64,000 nucleotides of DNA from Verrucomicrobiota bacterium (GCA_017301975.1 JAFLEI010000027.1:41142-105141), one strand, 5' to 3'; counted from the stretch's first letter, positions 51,437-61,228 are shown. Numbers and translations: made by a program. The notes: generated from the sequence alone by a model not told the origin.

Positions 51437-53833
51437 TTACTGTGCCTGGGGCTTCGTGCCGGTCTGAGATTTGTCTTCAGACTTGGCCGCTGTGGTAGGC
51501 TTGTGATCAAGCTCAAGAAGATCACGCATGACATGGATGGTCTCCAGCTTCACAGGCTCGATGCCATAAGGAAACTTGGCCTCGTCATTGCCGCTGTCGT
51601 CATCCTTGGACGCCGTGCGCATGCCGGAATTCATTTCCTTGCTGAAGGCAGACTCGGGCACGAGGTCTGGCTTGTCCACGTTGTCGAGCGTTAAGTGATA
51701 GGTCTTGAACCCATTGTCCTTGATGCGTTCAGCCACGTCCTTGGCGCGTTTGGCACGGTCTTCGACCTGCTTGTCGCGGCGCGCCTCGGTGTCCAGGCGT
51801 TCCTTCTCACGTTCCTGCAGATTGAGAGAAACCGTGTTCTTGTCGATCTTCTCCTTCAGGCGCTTGGACTCCTCCACCACGTTTTGGAACTCAGGATTGG
51901 CAGCGACACGGCTCTTCACACGTGCGTTAATCTCATCAATTGGGAAGGGATCTTTGCGGAAGAGCGGGTATTTGCGCGGCGGAATGGTGTCGTAGGGCAG
52001 CGGGTTTTCAGCAGCGGATTCGCCGATGTCCAGCACGTCGCGGATCGAAGGCAGCGGGACGTCGGATTCAACTCCTTTGAGCTGGGTCGAGCCCCCGGCA
52101 ATGCGGTAAAACTTCTGGATCGTCACCTTGAGATCACCAGCGCCTTTTTTGTCGCTGAAGAAAGGCATGTAACGCTCCACCGGGAGGATCGTCTGCACGG
52201 TGCCCTTGCCGAAGGAGGACTTGTCTCCTACGATGAGCGCGCGCCGGTAATCCTGCAGCGCGGCCGCCAAAATCTCGGAAGCGGAAGCACTGGCTTTGTT
52301 GATGAGGACGATCATGGGGCCGTCATAGACGGGCTTTTCGTTTTCACAGTCGCGCCACGTGATGCTGCCGCGCCAGTCCTTGGCCTGAACCACGGGACCG
52401 GCAGGAATGAAGAGACCGGTGAGCTTGATGGCTTCGTCCAGGGAGCCGCCGCCGTTGTCACGCAGGTCGAGCACGAGACCGTCGATTTTTTCCTTCATCA
52501 GGCGGCGCAGCAGGCGCTCCACGTCCACACTCGTGCTGACCGTGTTATTTTCCATGTCGGCATAGAAATTGGAGAGGTTGATCCAGCCCACTTTGAGCGT
52601 CTTGCCGAGGTCCGGAGGAGTCACCAGGAGTTCGGCGTTGGCGAGCTTCTCTTTCAGCGGCACTTCGTCACGTGCGATGGCGATGATGCGATTGCCGGAG
52701 GGATCGTCAGCAGGGACAATCTTGATGCGGACGGTGGTGTTCTTCTCACCACGGATCATGTCCACGATCTTCTGCAGCTTGAGATACTTCACATCCACGA
52801 ACTCTTCATCACCCTGGGCCACCGCGATGATGCGGTCGTTGAGCTTCAGCTCGCCCTGTTTGTCGGCCGGGCCACCCACCACGATGCCTTGGATTTCCGC
52901 GCCATCATCCTTCTGGCCGAGCAGCGCGCCGATGCCGACGAGCTTGTGCTGCATGTGGATTTTGAAATTGTCGCTCTCATCCGTGCTCATGTACTCGGTG
53001 TGCGGGTCATAGGCGGTGGCGAGACTGGAGAGGAAGAAATTCACCACGTCCTTGGTGTCGTTCTCGTCGATGCTTTCCAGCAGGCGCTGGTAGTCCTTGA
53101 GCACACGCTCCTTGGGCGTCAGGTCTTTGTCGTCCTTGGTGTCCTTCTTGACCACCACCTTGTTATCGACGTCGCCGTCTGCCGTCGGCTTGGGAGCTTC
53201 GATGATCTTCCGTTCGGTGGTCACACCATCGGTTTTGACCTCGGGCTTCACCTCGGCGGTGCCAGCCTTTTTGGCCGCCGCCTTTTCAGCCTTCTTCTTT
53301 TCATCCCGCGCACGGGTTTCATCGGCGATGCGTTCTGCCAGAAGATTGTCCTCGATGATTTCGATCCAGAGCTTGTCCTGGGCGGCCTTGTCCTTCGGCC
53401 ATGGAGCCTTGTCACGCTTGATCTCAATTGTGCCCTTGCTGTCGAAGCTGAACTTGTTGCCTTCGAGCGCCTTCTTGAGGAAGTCCACGCGCTCTTTGAC
53501 GCGCTCCTTGTAGATGTCGTAGATCTCGATGGCAGGGCTGATGTTCCGCATCAGCACATGGTCGTCGAGCGTCGTTTCATACTTGTCCTTGAAGCCCGCG
53601 ACATCCTGCTCGGTGAAGAAGATGTGCTTGAAGTCGAGCATGTTCAGATAGTTGTGAAGCATCTCGCCGGACACCTTGTCGTCGAAGTCCTGCTTCGAGT
53701 AGTGGTGGTTTTGCAGCATGTAGGCCACATGCATGGCCACCTGGCCAAAATTGGTCTCCGCTTGCGCCGAGGGGAGAAGGAGCGCGAGGGCGGAAGCCGC
53801 AGCCGCGACGGGGGTGAGTAAAAAGCGAGTCAT
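51437..53833 (-). CDS. Tail-specific (C-terminal processing) protease, S41 family
   Basis: This 798-residue periplasmic protease resembles Prc/Tsp. It has signal peptide MTRFLLTPVAAAASALALLL and a large helical amino region with a Lys/Ala/Glu-rich insert (KKAEKAAAKKAG). A PDZ domain lies around residues 280-365, and the S41 catalytic core follows. The catalytic Ser lies in KASASASEILAAAL and the Lys in SSFGKGTVQ. The DUF3340-type carboxyl part is rich in charged coils. ATG 53833 starts the signal peptide; the frame is open to 54145. Such proteases trim cell-wall enzymes and degrade tagged proteins. Confidence 0.92.
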   Translation of the reverse strand: MTRFLLTPVAAAASALALLLPSAQAETNFGQVAMHVAYMLQNHHYSKQDFDDKVSGEMLHNYLNMLDFKHIFFTEQDVAGFKDKYETTLDDHVLMRNISPAIEIYDIYKERVKERVDFLKKALEGNKFSFDSKGTIEIKRDKAPWPKDKAAQDKLWIEIIEDNLLAERIADETRARDEKKKAEKAAAKKAGTAEVKPEVKTDGVTTERKIIEAPKPTADGDVDNKVVVKKDTKDDKDLTPKERVLKDYQRLLESIDENDTKDVVNFFLSSLATAYDPHTEYMSTDESDNFKIHMQHKLVGIGALLGQKDDGAEIQGIVVGGPADKQGELKLNDRIIAVAQGDEEFVDVKYLKLQKIVDMIRGEKNTTVRIKIVPADDPSGNRIIAIARDEVPLKEKLANAELLVTPPDLGKTLKVGWINLSNFYADMENNTVSTSVDVERLLRRLMKEKIDGLVLDLRDNGGGSLDEAIKLTGLFIPAGPVVQAKDWRGSITWRDCENEKPVYDGPMIVLINKASASASEILAAALQDYRRALIVGDKSSFGKGTVQTILPVERYMPFFSDKKGAGDLKVTIQKFYRIAGGSTQLKGVESDVPLPSIRDVLDIGESAAENPLPYDTIPPRKYPLFRKDPFPIDEINARVKSRVAANPEFQNVVEESKRLKEKIDKNTVSLNLQEREKERLDTEARRDKQVEDRAKRAKDVAERIKDNGFKTYHLTLDNVDKPDLVPESAFSKEMNSGMRTASKDDDSGNDEAKFPYGIEPVKLETIHVMRDLLELDHKPTTAAKSEDKSQTGTKPQAQ

Positions 53834-53941
53834 GGGGGGGGTGTCGTCCAGATCTATAACGAACCTCGCGGTGCGTTTTGCGTTCAGATTTTGCCTTTTC
53901 TGGGTTGAAATGTCCAACTCTTTCCCGTCTTTCGCCACCCC

Positions 53942-54559
53942 ATGCCTGAAATCTCCACCTACACCGGCGGCATCGCCGCCACCAATGGCCACCTGCTCTC
54001 CCTGCCCGGCGGCACCCTCTTGGTGGATGCGCCAGATGGCATCGCCGCCTGGCTCAAGAAGCAGAACGTGAAGGTGGACGTCCTCTTCCTGACCCATCAG
54101 CACTTTGATCACGTGCTGGATGCCGCCGCCATCAAAGCAGATCACGGCTGCCGGGTTTATTCCTTTGCCGACTACTCGCGTGAGCTGACTTTGGAAATCC
54201 TCTACGGTGCGGTGACGGGCAGCCCCTTCTCAGTCCCCCCATTTGCGGTGGACGAGGTTCGCGAGGGCCAGAGCCAGATCGAAGTCCTTGGCGAGACTTG
54301 GAAACTCTACCACGTGCCCGGCCATTCCCCGGACAGCCTCTGCTTCCACCTCCCATCGCAGGACCTGCTTTTCGGTGGCGATGTCCTCTTCCTGGACAGC
54401 GTCGGGCGCACCGATTTCCCCAATGGCTCCGGATCTCTTCTTCTCAGCGGCATCATCAAAAAACTCTTCGTCCTGCCGGATGCCACCCGGGTCTTTCCCG
54501 GTCATGGGGATGACACCACCATCGGCCGTGAGAAGCGCGAAAACCCCTACCTCACCTGA
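53942..54559 (+). CDS. Metallo-beta-lactamase-fold hydrolase, glyoxalase II-like
   Basis: This 205-residue enzyme has the metal-binding motif THQHFDHV (HxHxDH at residues 52-57). Further ligands are the His in HVPGHSPDS, the Asp in LFGGDVLF and the His in VFPGHGDDT. The layout fits glyoxalase-II-like thioesterases, but no specific substrate can be named. Its stop overlaps the rlmN start (TGATG), so the two are coupled. Confidence 0.88.
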   Translation: MPEISTYTGGIAATNGHLLSLPGGTLLVDAPDGIAAWLKKQNVKVDVLFLTHQHFDHVLDAAAIKADHGCRVYSFADYSRELTLEILYGAVTGSPFSVPPFAVDEVREGQSQIEVLGETWKLYHVPGHSPDSLCFHLPSQDLLFGGDVLFLDSVGRTDFPNGSGSLLLSGIIKKLFVLPDATRVFPGHGDDTTIGREKRENPYLT

Positions 54560-55653
54560 TGCCACAATCATTCCATGACCTGACCTTTGACCAACTGCGC
54601 GAGGTGATCGTGGCCGCAGGTCTGCGTCCGGCGCATGCAGGCACGCTTTGGAACACCCTGCACTTCAAGGCGATGGCGGATCCCCTCGCCCGAGAGGATC
54701 TCCCGCCACCTCTGCGCAAATGGCTCACGCAGGTGCTCGGCGATGGCTCTTGGACGCTCGACGTGCCACCCGTCTCGGTGGACACGCCCAGCAGCGATGG
54801 CTTGACGCACAAATTCCTCCTCCGCATGGCCGATGCGCAGGAGATCGAGACCGTCATCATGGGTTACCCCGGCCGCCACACCGCCTGCGTCAGCACCCAG
54901 GCGGGCTGCGCCATGGGCTGTGTCTTCTGCGCCACCGGCCAGATGGGTTTTGTGCGCCATCTGCGCCCCGGAGAAATCGTGGCCCAGGTACTGCATGCCC
55001 AGCGCGTCGTACGCGCCAAGGGAGAGAAAAAAGGCCTGCGCAATCTCGTCTTCATGGGCATGGGCGAGCCCCTGCACAACTACGATGCCGTGATGACCGC
55101 GCTCGACATCATCTGCGATACGCGCGGCCTGAACATCGGCCCCAGCAAAATCAGTGTCTCCACCGTAGGCGTCGTGCCCGGCATCCTGCGCATGGCGGCG
55201 GAAAACCGCCCCTACAATCTCGCCGTAAGCCTGCATGCCGCCACGGAAGAAGAACGCGCCAAACTGATCCCCGCCAACCAGCGCTGGCCGCTGACCGATC
55301 TCATCGCCGCCTGCCGCAGCTACAATGCGCAGACCGGCCGTCGCATCTTCTTCGCCTGGACCTTGATCGAAGGGGTGAACGACACACCCGAGCACGCCCG
55401 CCGCATCGCCGAACTCCTTCACGGCCTGGACGCCCACATCAATCTCATTCCGCTCAACCGCACAGACGGCTACACCGGCGCTGAAAGCAGCGACACCGCC
55501 GCCAATGCCTTCCACCGCATCCTGCAGGACGCAGGCTTCCCCTGCACCATCCGGCAAAGACGGGGCATCGATGTGGCGGCGGGCTGCGGCCAGCTCAAGG
55601 CGGCGAAGAACCGCGTGCGGCCCTCCCGTGAAGCGCAGGTGAACCCGGCGTGA
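54559..55653 (+). CDS. rlmN: Dual-specificity rRNA/tRNA m2A methyltransferase
   Basis: RlmN is a radical-SAM enzyme that methylates C2 of A2503 in 23S rRNA and A37 in some tRNAs. The 364-residue protein has the iron-sulfur motif Cys117-x3-Cys121-x2-Cys124 (GCAMGCVFCATGQMGF). It also has GMGEPLHNYD, the SVSTVGVVPGI segment and the methyl-carrying Cys near the end in GIDVAAGCGQLK. Length is typical. It is coupled to the upstream hydrolase gene. Confidence 0.95.
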   Translation: MPQSFHDLTFDQLREVIVAAGLRPAHAGTLWNTLHFKAMADPLAREDLPPPLRKWLTQVLGDGSWTLDVPPVSVDTPSSDGLTHKFLLRMADAQEIETVIMGYPGRHTACVSTQAGCAMGCVFCATGQMGFVRHLRPGEIVAQVLHAQRVVRAKGEKKGLRNLVFMGMGEPLHNYDAVMTALDIICDTRGLNIGPSKISVSTVGVVPGILRMAAENRPYNLAVSLHAATEEERAKLIPANQRWPLTDLIAACRSYNAQTGRRIFFAWTLIEGVNDTPEHARRIAELLHGLDAHINLIPLNRTDGYTGAESSDTAANAFHRILQDAGFPCTIRQRRGIDVAAGCGQLKAAKNRVRPSREAQVNPA

Positions 55654-55718
55654 ATTCATCTTCATAAACCAACCGCCGCTTGCCGGGATTACGGGTTGGG
55701 GCGTATCATCGCACCGCT

Positions 55719-56369
55719 ATGTCCACCCGCGTTTTTCTGCTGAATCTATGCGCCTGCCTGTGGTGCTGCATGGTGTTGAACCTCCGCTTCCACCTCTCCG
55801 GCCATCACTACTACTCCTTCATGGTGTGGAATCTTTTTCTGGCGGCCATCCCGCTGGGACTGAGCCTGGGACTGCGCCGCATCGAGCACCATGGAGTGGC
55901 GCTCCCGCTTCTGGCCATGTGGCTGCTGTTTTTTCCCAATGCCCCCTATGTCCTGACCGATCTGATGCATCTCAACGAACACAACGGCAATGTGCCCAAG
56001 TGGCTCGATCTCCTCATGCTGCTCTCATTCGCCTTTGTCGCGCTCTGGTACGGCTTTCAGTCCCTGCACATCGTCCAGCATTGGTTTGCCCGGAAGCATT
56101 CCCACGTCGCCGCCTGGTGCGTCACGGTGGGCTCGCTCGGGCTCAGCGGATTCGGAGTTTACCTCGGCCGCTTTGACCGTTGGAACAGCTGGGACCTCGT
56201 TCACCGCCCCGCCTCCCTGCTCAGTCGCATCGCCGCCTACATTCTCCATCCCATGGACCACACTCGCACCTGGGGATTCACCCTTGGCTTCGGCACACTG
56301 CTCATCTTCGCCTACCTCTTCTGGTTTTCGTCAGTGCCAACGACCGCTGAGAGTCGTAAGCTCGACTAG
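55719..56369 (+). CDS. DUF1361 membrane protein
   Basis: This 216-residue multi-pass membrane protein has about six helices. The family's conserved stretch WLLFFPNAPYVLTDLMHL lies near residue 75, with YLGRFDRWNSWDL near 150. DUF1361 proteins are predicted membrane proteins of unknown function. ATG 55719 was preferred because the frame upstream (from 55680) carries only a short basic extension. The next gene begins with GTG two bases after its stop, so the pair is probably co-transcribed. Confidence 0.85.
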   Translation: MSTRVFLLNLCACLWCCMVLNLRFHLSGHHYYSFMVWNLFLAAIPLGLSLGLRRIEHHGVALPLLAMWLLFFPNAPYVLTDLMHLNEHNGNVPKWLDLLMLLSFAFVALWYGFQSLHIVQHWFARKHSHVAAWCVTVGSLGLSGFGVYLGRFDRWNSWDLVHRPASLLSRIAAYILHPMDHTRTWGFTLGFGTLLIFAYLFWFSSVPTTAESRKLD

Positions 56370-56371
56370 CC

Positions 56372-56788
56372 GTGCCCCACTACGATCCCAGCCGCGACCA
56401 CCTCCTTCTCTTTGATGGCATCTGCCACCTCTGCGATGCCAGCGTGCGCTTCATTGTGAAGCACGATCCCGCAGGTCGAATCAAATTCGCGCCGATCCAA
56501 AGCCCCCTGGGAAGTCAGCTTTACACGCAGCACGGCCTCGATCCCGCAGCTCCCACCGCCATGCTTTTCATCACCCCTCGCGGTGCCTTCAAAGCCAGCG
56601 ATGCCGCCCTCGAAATTGCCCGTACACTTGGCGGCCCGTGGAAACTCGCGCTTCTTTTCCAATCCCTGCCACGTGCCCTGCGCGATGCCACCTACGACTT
56701 CATCGCCCGCAATCGCTACCGCTGGTTCGGCAAGGATGAGGCCTGCATGATGCCCACCCAGGAGTTGAAGGAGCGCATGCTGGAATAG
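56372..56788 (+). CDS. DCC-family thiol-disulfide oxidoreductase (DUF393)
   Basis: This 138-residue protein carries the DCC motif as LLFDGICHLCDASVRF, with a CxxC-type pair (Cys-His-Leu-Cys). The RYRWFGKDEACMMPT end is typical of the family. It is predicted to act in thiol-disulfide chemistry; the partner is unknown. It starts with GTG at 56372, two bases after the DUF1361 stop, which fits an operon. Confidence 0.88.
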   Translation: MPHYDPSRDHLLLFDGICHLCDASVRFIVKHDPAGRIKFAPIQSPLGSQLYTQHGLDPAAPTAMLFITPRGAFKASDAALEIARTLGGPWKLALLFQSLPRALRDATYDFIARNRYRWFGKDEACMMPTQELKERMLE

Positions 56789-56900
56789 CACGGCCCGGCA
56801 TCGTGCATGCCGATCTCCCACGCCCGCTCTGCCCGCCAGACACGAAGCTCCATCGTACTTACTCCTCGCGCACCCCAAACCCTCCGTGCTAGTTTCCCCC

Positions 56901-58853
56901 ATGCCGCATGCTGTCCCCACTCCCACCGCCACCCGCGAACGACTTGGCTTTGTGCGTGTGGCTGCCGTATCCCCCGAACTGGTGCTGGGAGATGTGGCCA
57001 AGAATGTTGCGGTCATCGCCCGCGAAGCGCGCACTCTGGCGCAGCGCGGCTGCCGGTTGCTGGTGTTCCCGGAGCTGAGCCTCACCGGCTACTCCTGCGC
57101 GGATCTGTTTCACTCCACCGCGTTGCTTGAGGCGGCGGCGAAAGGTCTGGCGGAACTGGAACACGCCACGCTGGATCTACCCTGCGTGCTGGTCGTGGGA
57201 CTGCCGCTCCGGGTGCAGGACCGCCTCTACAACATGGCGGCGGTGCTGGCCAAAGGCCGCCTGCTCGGACTGGTGCCCAAGACTTTCCTTCCCAACTCAG
57301 GGGAGTTCTACGAGCGCCGCTGGTTCTCCCCCTCCCACACGCTTACCCTTTCAACACTGCGCTTGAACGACCAGGATGTCGCCATCGGCACGAAACTGCT
57401 TTTTGAGGTCCTGGATGTACCGGGCTTCGTCCTCGGCGTGGAAATCTGCGAGGACTTGTGGACCGTGATCCCGCCCTCCTGCCATCTCGCTCTCGCCGGC
57501 GCTGTGCTGCTGGCCAATCCATCCGCCAGCACCGAAGTCCTCGGCAAGGCCCCCTACCGCCGCCACCTCGTGGCGCAGCAGGCGGCACGCTGCCTGGCGG
57601 CGTATGTTTATGCCGGAGCGGGGTCGGGTGAGTCCAGCACCGACGTCGTTTATTCGGGACACGGCCTTGTCGCGGAGAACGGTGTGCTGCTCGGAGAAAC
57701 TGAACGCTTTTCCTTCGAAACCCGCGCCATCGTCACCGATGTCGATCTGCACCATCTGGCGCACGATCGCCTGAAGAACTCGGCCTTCCGGGATGAAGCG
57801 GGCAGCATCGGCTTCCGGCGTGTCACTTTCAGCCTGGGCGCTGCCCTCGGAGCTCCTGACACCCTTCTGCGCAGCATATCGGCGCATCCCTTCGTGCCCT
57901 CGGCCAAAGTGGACCGTGCAGCCGTGTGCGAAGAAATCTTCGCCATTCAGGCCACGGGACTCGCCCGTCGTTTGAAACAAGCACGTGCCAAAACCGCCGT
58001 GCTCGGTCTCTCTGGCGGACTCGATTCCACCCTCGCATTGCTCGTGATGCTGGAAGCCTTGAAACGCGCGGGCATGCCGCTGACCGCCGCACTGACCGTC
58101 ACGATGCCTGGCTTTGGCACCACCACGCGCACAAAGGGCAATGCCGAACAGCTCGCCGAGGCGCTGAACATCGAACTGCGCACCATTTCGATCAACGACG
58201 CCGTGCATCAGCACTTCGCCGACATCGGTCATTCGGAAACCCAGCACGACGCCACCTATGAAAACTCACAGGCCCGCGAGCGCACTCAAATTCTCATGGA
58301 CCTCGCCAACAAGACCGGCGGCATCGTCGTCGGCACGGGCGATCTCTCCGAGGCGGCGCTGGGCTGGTGCACCTTCAATGGCGACCACATGTCCATGTAT
58401 CACGTGAACTCCGGTGTGCCGAAGACGCTGGTGCGCTACCTCATCGAGTGGTGCGCCGCCGGCCCATTCGCCGACAAAGCGGGCGCCATCCTGCTGGACA
58501 TCGCCGACACCCCCATCTCCCCCGAACTCCTGCCACTCGCGGCCGATGATTCGTTGCAGCAGAAGACGGAAGACACCGTCGGGCCGTATGAGCTGCACGA
58601 CTTCTTCCTCTTTCACTTCGTGCGCCATGGCTGCACCGCCGAAAGAATCCGCTGGCTGGCCGCCCAAGCCTTTGCAGGCAAATACGATGACGAAACCATC
58701 GCCAAATGGCTCGCGCTCTTCTTCAAACGTTTTGCCCAAAACCAGTTCAAGCGCTCCAGCGTACCGGACGGCCCCAAGGTCGGCTCCGTGGCACTCTCTC
58801 CGCGCGGCGACTGGCGCATGCCAAGCGACTATGCCGGTGATTTGAACTCCTGA
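56901..58853 (+). CDS. nadE: Glutamine-dependent NAD+ synthetase
   Basis: This enzyme makes NAD+ from nicotinate adenine dinucleotide with ATP and glutamine. The 650-residue two-domain form has an amino-terminal nitrilase-fold glutaminase with the triad Glu58 (FPELSLTGY), Lys127 (VPKTFLPNSGEFYE) and Cys183 (GVEICEDLW). The synthetase domain has the PP-loop LSGGLDSTLAL (371-376 core). The late DLSEAALGWCTFNGDHMSMY is also diagnostic. ATG 56901 was preferred over 56886. It sits in a run of plus-strand genes with no clear pathway link to its neighbours. Confidence 0.94.
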   Translation: MPHAVPTPTATRERLGFVRVAAVSPELVLGDVAKNVAVIAREARTLAQRGCRLLVFPELSLTGYSCADLFHSTALLEAAAKGLAELEHATLDLPCVLVVGLPLRVQDRLYNMAAVLAKGRLLGLVPKTFLPNSGEFYERRWFSPSHTLTLSTLRLNDQDVAIGTKLLFEVLDVPGFVLGVEICEDLWTVIPPSCHLALAGAVLLANPSASTEVLGKAPYRRHLVAQQAARCLAAYVYAGAGSGESSTDVVYSGHGLVAENGVLLGETERFSFETRAIVTDVDLHHLAHDRLKNSAFRDEAGSIGFRRVTFSLGAALGAPDTLLRSISAHPFVPSAKVDRAAVCEEIFAIQATGLARRLKQARAKTAVLGLSGGLDSTLALLVMLEALKRAGMPLTAALTVTMPGFGTTTRTKGNAEQLAEALNIELRTISINDAVHQHFADIGHSETQHDATYENSQARERTQILMDLANKTGGIVVGTGDLSEAALGWCTFNGDHMSMYHVNSGVPKTLVRYLIEWCAAGPFADKAGAILLDIADTPISPELLPLAADDSLQQKTEDTVGPYELHDFFLFHFVRHGCTAERIRWLAAQAFAGKYDDETIAKWLALFFKRFAQNQFKRSSVPDGPKVGSVALSPRGDWRMPSDYAGDLNS

Positions 58854-58861
58854 TTATCCCC

Positions 58862-59638
58862 ATGCTCCGATACCTCGCCCTCAGCCTGCTTCTCACTCTC
58901 TGCGCCTGCTCCCGCAGCGACAAGCTCATCATCGGCACCGATGCCACCTACCCGCCCTTTGAATTCGTCGATCAAAACGGCCAGCTCAGCGGCGTGGACA
59001 TCGAGGTGGGGCGCGAGATCGGCAAGGCCCTGGGAAAAGAAGTTGAGTTCCGCAACATCAACTTCGACGGCCTCATTACCGCGCTGCAGTCCGGTTCCGT
59101 CGATCTCGTCATCTCCGCCCTGTCCGTCACCCCCGAACGTCGTGCCCGCCTCGACTTCTCCGAACCCTACGTGAAGACAGGACTCTCAGTGCTGGCGGCA
59201 AAAAATTCCCCGATCCAAAGCGACGCCGATTTGAAGAGTCCAGGCCGCAAGATCGTCGTCCGCCTCGGCACCACAGGCGAAAGCTGGGCTCGCGAAAATC
59301 TCAAAGAAGCCAAAATCATCGCCCTCGACGCTGACGTGTCCTGTGTGATGGAGGTGGTGAACGGAAACGTGGACGGCTGGGTTTACGACCAGGTCTCCGT
59401 CATGAACTACCACGCCAAGCACCCTGACACGACGCGCGCCCTGCTCGCTCCCCTGCGGGAGGAAGTCTGGGCCGTCGGCATCAAGAAGGGCAACGACGAG
59501 CTGAAAACCGAGGTCAACGAAGTGCTCTCCCGCATGCGCGGCGACGGCAGTTTTGCGAAGCTCGCCGAACGCTTCATGGCCAAGGAAAAAGCCATGATGG
59601 AAGCACAGAAGCTGCCCTTTGTGTTTGAGCTGAAATGA
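58862..59638 (+). CDS. Amino-acid ABC transporter substrate-binding lipoprotein
   Basis: This 258-residue family 3 solute-binding protein has a lipoprotein signal ending LTLCACSRSDK (Cys16 the likely lipid site). The mature part begins KLIIGTDATYPPFEFVDQNG and contains ISALSVTPERRARLDFSEPY, the classic amino-acid-binding motif. It would capture an amino acid in the periplasm. No permease or ATPase gene is adjacent, so its transporter is elsewhere. It starts 8 bp after nadE. Confidence 0.9.
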   Translation: MLRYLALSLLLTLCACSRSDKLIIGTDATYPPFEFVDQNGQLSGVDIEVGREIGKALGKEVEFRNINFDGLITALQSGSVDLVISALSVTPERRARLDFSEPYVKTGLSVLAAKNSPIQSDADLKSPGRKIVVRLGTTGESWARENLKEAKIIALDADVSCVMEVVNGNVDGWVYDQVSVMNYHAKHPDTTRALLAPLREEVWAVGIKKGNDELKTEVNEVLSRMRGDGSFAKLAERFMAKEKAMMEAQKLPFVFELK

Positions 59639-59649
59639 TCTGGCGTAGA

Positions 59650-59889
59650 TTACGCCGAGACCAGTTCAACATCACGAGTGATTCGCACTGATGGCGCAGG
59701 CAAGGCCTTTCCCTGCTCCTGACAGTGCGCCACTTCATCACGCAGGATACCGCACAGTTCTGCATAGACCTGCTCGTCGTTCGAGCCATGACAGACACCA
59801 CCCACGTAGAGATCCGGACAGTAGCCAATATAAATCTGATCCTCTTCCGACCAGCGGACGAAGTGATGATAGCGGTCTGCAGCTTTCAT
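59650..59889 (-). CDS. hicB: HicB-like antitoxin
   Basis: This 79-residue protein has the HicB amino-terminal RNase-H-like fold: HHFVRWSEEDQIYIGYCPDL and the following GGVCHGSNDEQVYAELCGIL. It is short and seems to lack the carboxyl DNA-binding domain found in longer HicB proteins, so autorepression may be absent or done by another factor. ATG 59889 was chosen; a TTG at 59898 is possible. It lies 13 bp after hicA. Confidence 0.8.
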   Translation of the reverse strand: MKAADRYHHFVRWSEEDQIYIGYCPDLYVGGVCHGSNDEQVYAELCGILRDEVAHCQEQGKALPAPSVRITRDVELVSA

Positions 59890-59902
59890 ATGATTCAATT
59901 AA

Positions 59903-60103
59903 TCACTTCTTGAGGGTTTGTGCAATCGCACTGGCAACCTGTTTCTCCTGGTAACGGTGCGCATCATCTCCTTCCGCACCACTGAGCGAGATGATTCCTG
60001 GAAAAGCGTGATGCTTGAACTGCCGATGAGAGCCCTTCTGCCGGTCGAGTTCAAACCCCGCCCGGTTGAGGTCACTGATGAGCTGGCGGATTTTGCGGGG
60101 CAT
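59903..60103 (-). CDS. hicA: HicA mRNA-interferase toxin
   Basis: This 66-residue protein has the dsRNA-binding-like HicA fold. It starts MPRKIRQLISDLNRAGFELD and contains the active-site motif KGSHRQFKH, with the conserved His. HicA cleaves mRNA and is neutralised by HicB encoded next. It starts 24 bp after the ThuA-like gene, so the module may be read from that promoter as well as its own. Confidence 0.82.
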   Translation of the reverse strand: MPRKIRQLISDLNRAGFELDRQKGSHRQFKHHAFPGIISLSGAEGDDAHRYQEKQVASAIAQTLKK

Positions 60104-60127
60104 GAAGCGTGAACCGGAAAAAACTCT

Positions 60128-61126
60128 TCACTTCGCCAGCTCAAAGCCCTCCGGCTTCAGCCCCTTCTGAAATTCACCGAAGCCATACATTGTGGGCTTG
60201 TACTCACCCACGATGCTCACGTCGGCCTTCTCCGGCACTTCAAGGCCGAGGCCCCAGAAGACACCGTTGACCACGAGGCGGCGCAGGCCTTCGTTAGTGA
60301 GATCAGTGGCCGCGCCCATCGTGGTGGCGAGGATTTTGTTCTCCGTCCCGGCATCGTTCTTCACCACGCGCAGCCAGGCCACGGGCATCATCGGCGTGTT
60401 CACATCCTGCTCCACCTTGGCCGCAGTGGCCTTCTTGTAACTGGCCGCAGGAGTGTCAGGAGTCATGCCCTGAAGAATTTGGCCGCGCAGGAGAATCACA
60501 GCGTCTGATGGAGGCGCAGCTTCATACACATCGGTGTTGCCAAAGACATCGCTCACGCCGCGCAGCACGGGGTGGTTCGCGTTGGCAGCTTCGATGACGC
60601 CCTTGGTGGCTTCAAACTTGTGCTTGCCCCAGTGGCTCACCCAGGTCTCCCCCAGGAATTTCTTCCCCCAACCACCCGTGGCGTTGTTCCAGTTCCACGC
60701 GGCAAAGGGGCTGTCCTTCGCATAGCCGCTGAAGGCATGCGTGCTGGTGCGCAGGGCGATGATCGGCACGCCACGGTTCACGGCGGCCTCAAACTTCTTG
60801 CTGGTGGCCTCATCCCAGTGGCGGAAGCGCAGCAGCATCACAATGGCATCGGCGGAATCCAGCGCCTCCGGATGGCTCAGGCTGGCGCCGTTGGTGGGCA
60901 GGATCGCTCCATCGGCCCCAAGGCTGAAGAGCACCGTGCATTTGAAGCCGTGATGCTGGCTGAGGATCTTGCCCAGCATGGGCATGGACTCCTCGCTGCG
61001 GTACTCCTCGTCTCCTGAAAGCAGCACGATGTGCTTCCCCTTCGCCGCGCCGGCGGATTCATAGACGACGTGGTCGGCGGCCATCAGGCCGGAGGCGGCA
61101 AGCAAAGAGAGGAGAAACTGTTTCAT
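60128..61126 (-). CDS. ThuA-like exported protein
   Basis: This 332-residue protein has signal peptide MKQFLLSLLAASGLMA and a glutamine-amidotransferase-like ThuA fold. Visible stretches are KHIVLLSGDEEYRSEESMPM, DAIVMLLRFRHWDEATSKKF and TWVSHWGKHKFEAT. ThuA domains are linked to trehalose and other sugar use in some bacteria; the function here is unknown. ATG 61126 starts the signal peptide, although the frame is open to 61378. Confidence 0.82.
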   Translation of the reverse strand: MKQFLLSLLAASGLMAADHVVYESAGAAKGKHIVLLSGDEEYRSEESMPMLGKILSQHHGFKCTVLFSLGADGAILPTNGASLSHPEALDSADAIVMLLRFRHWDEATSKKFEAAVNRGVPIIALRTSTHAFSGYAKDSPFAAWNWNNATGGWGKKFLGETWVSHWGKHKFEATKGVIEAANANHPVLRGVSDVFGNTDVYEAAPPSDAVILLRGQILQGMTPDTPAASYKKATAAKVEQDVNTPMMPVAWLRVVKNDAGTENKILATTMGAATDLTNEGLRRLVVNGVFWGLGLEVPEKADVSIVGEYKPTMYGFGEFQKGLKPEGFELAK

Positions 61127-61228
61127 GTGTTTGGGTTGGAATTGGCGGAGGATGAGACATACGCCAAATGAACGCCAGCCATTTCCTTTGACCTGCGCCA
61201 GACGTAGATTGACGCGCCCCCCGCCCCC

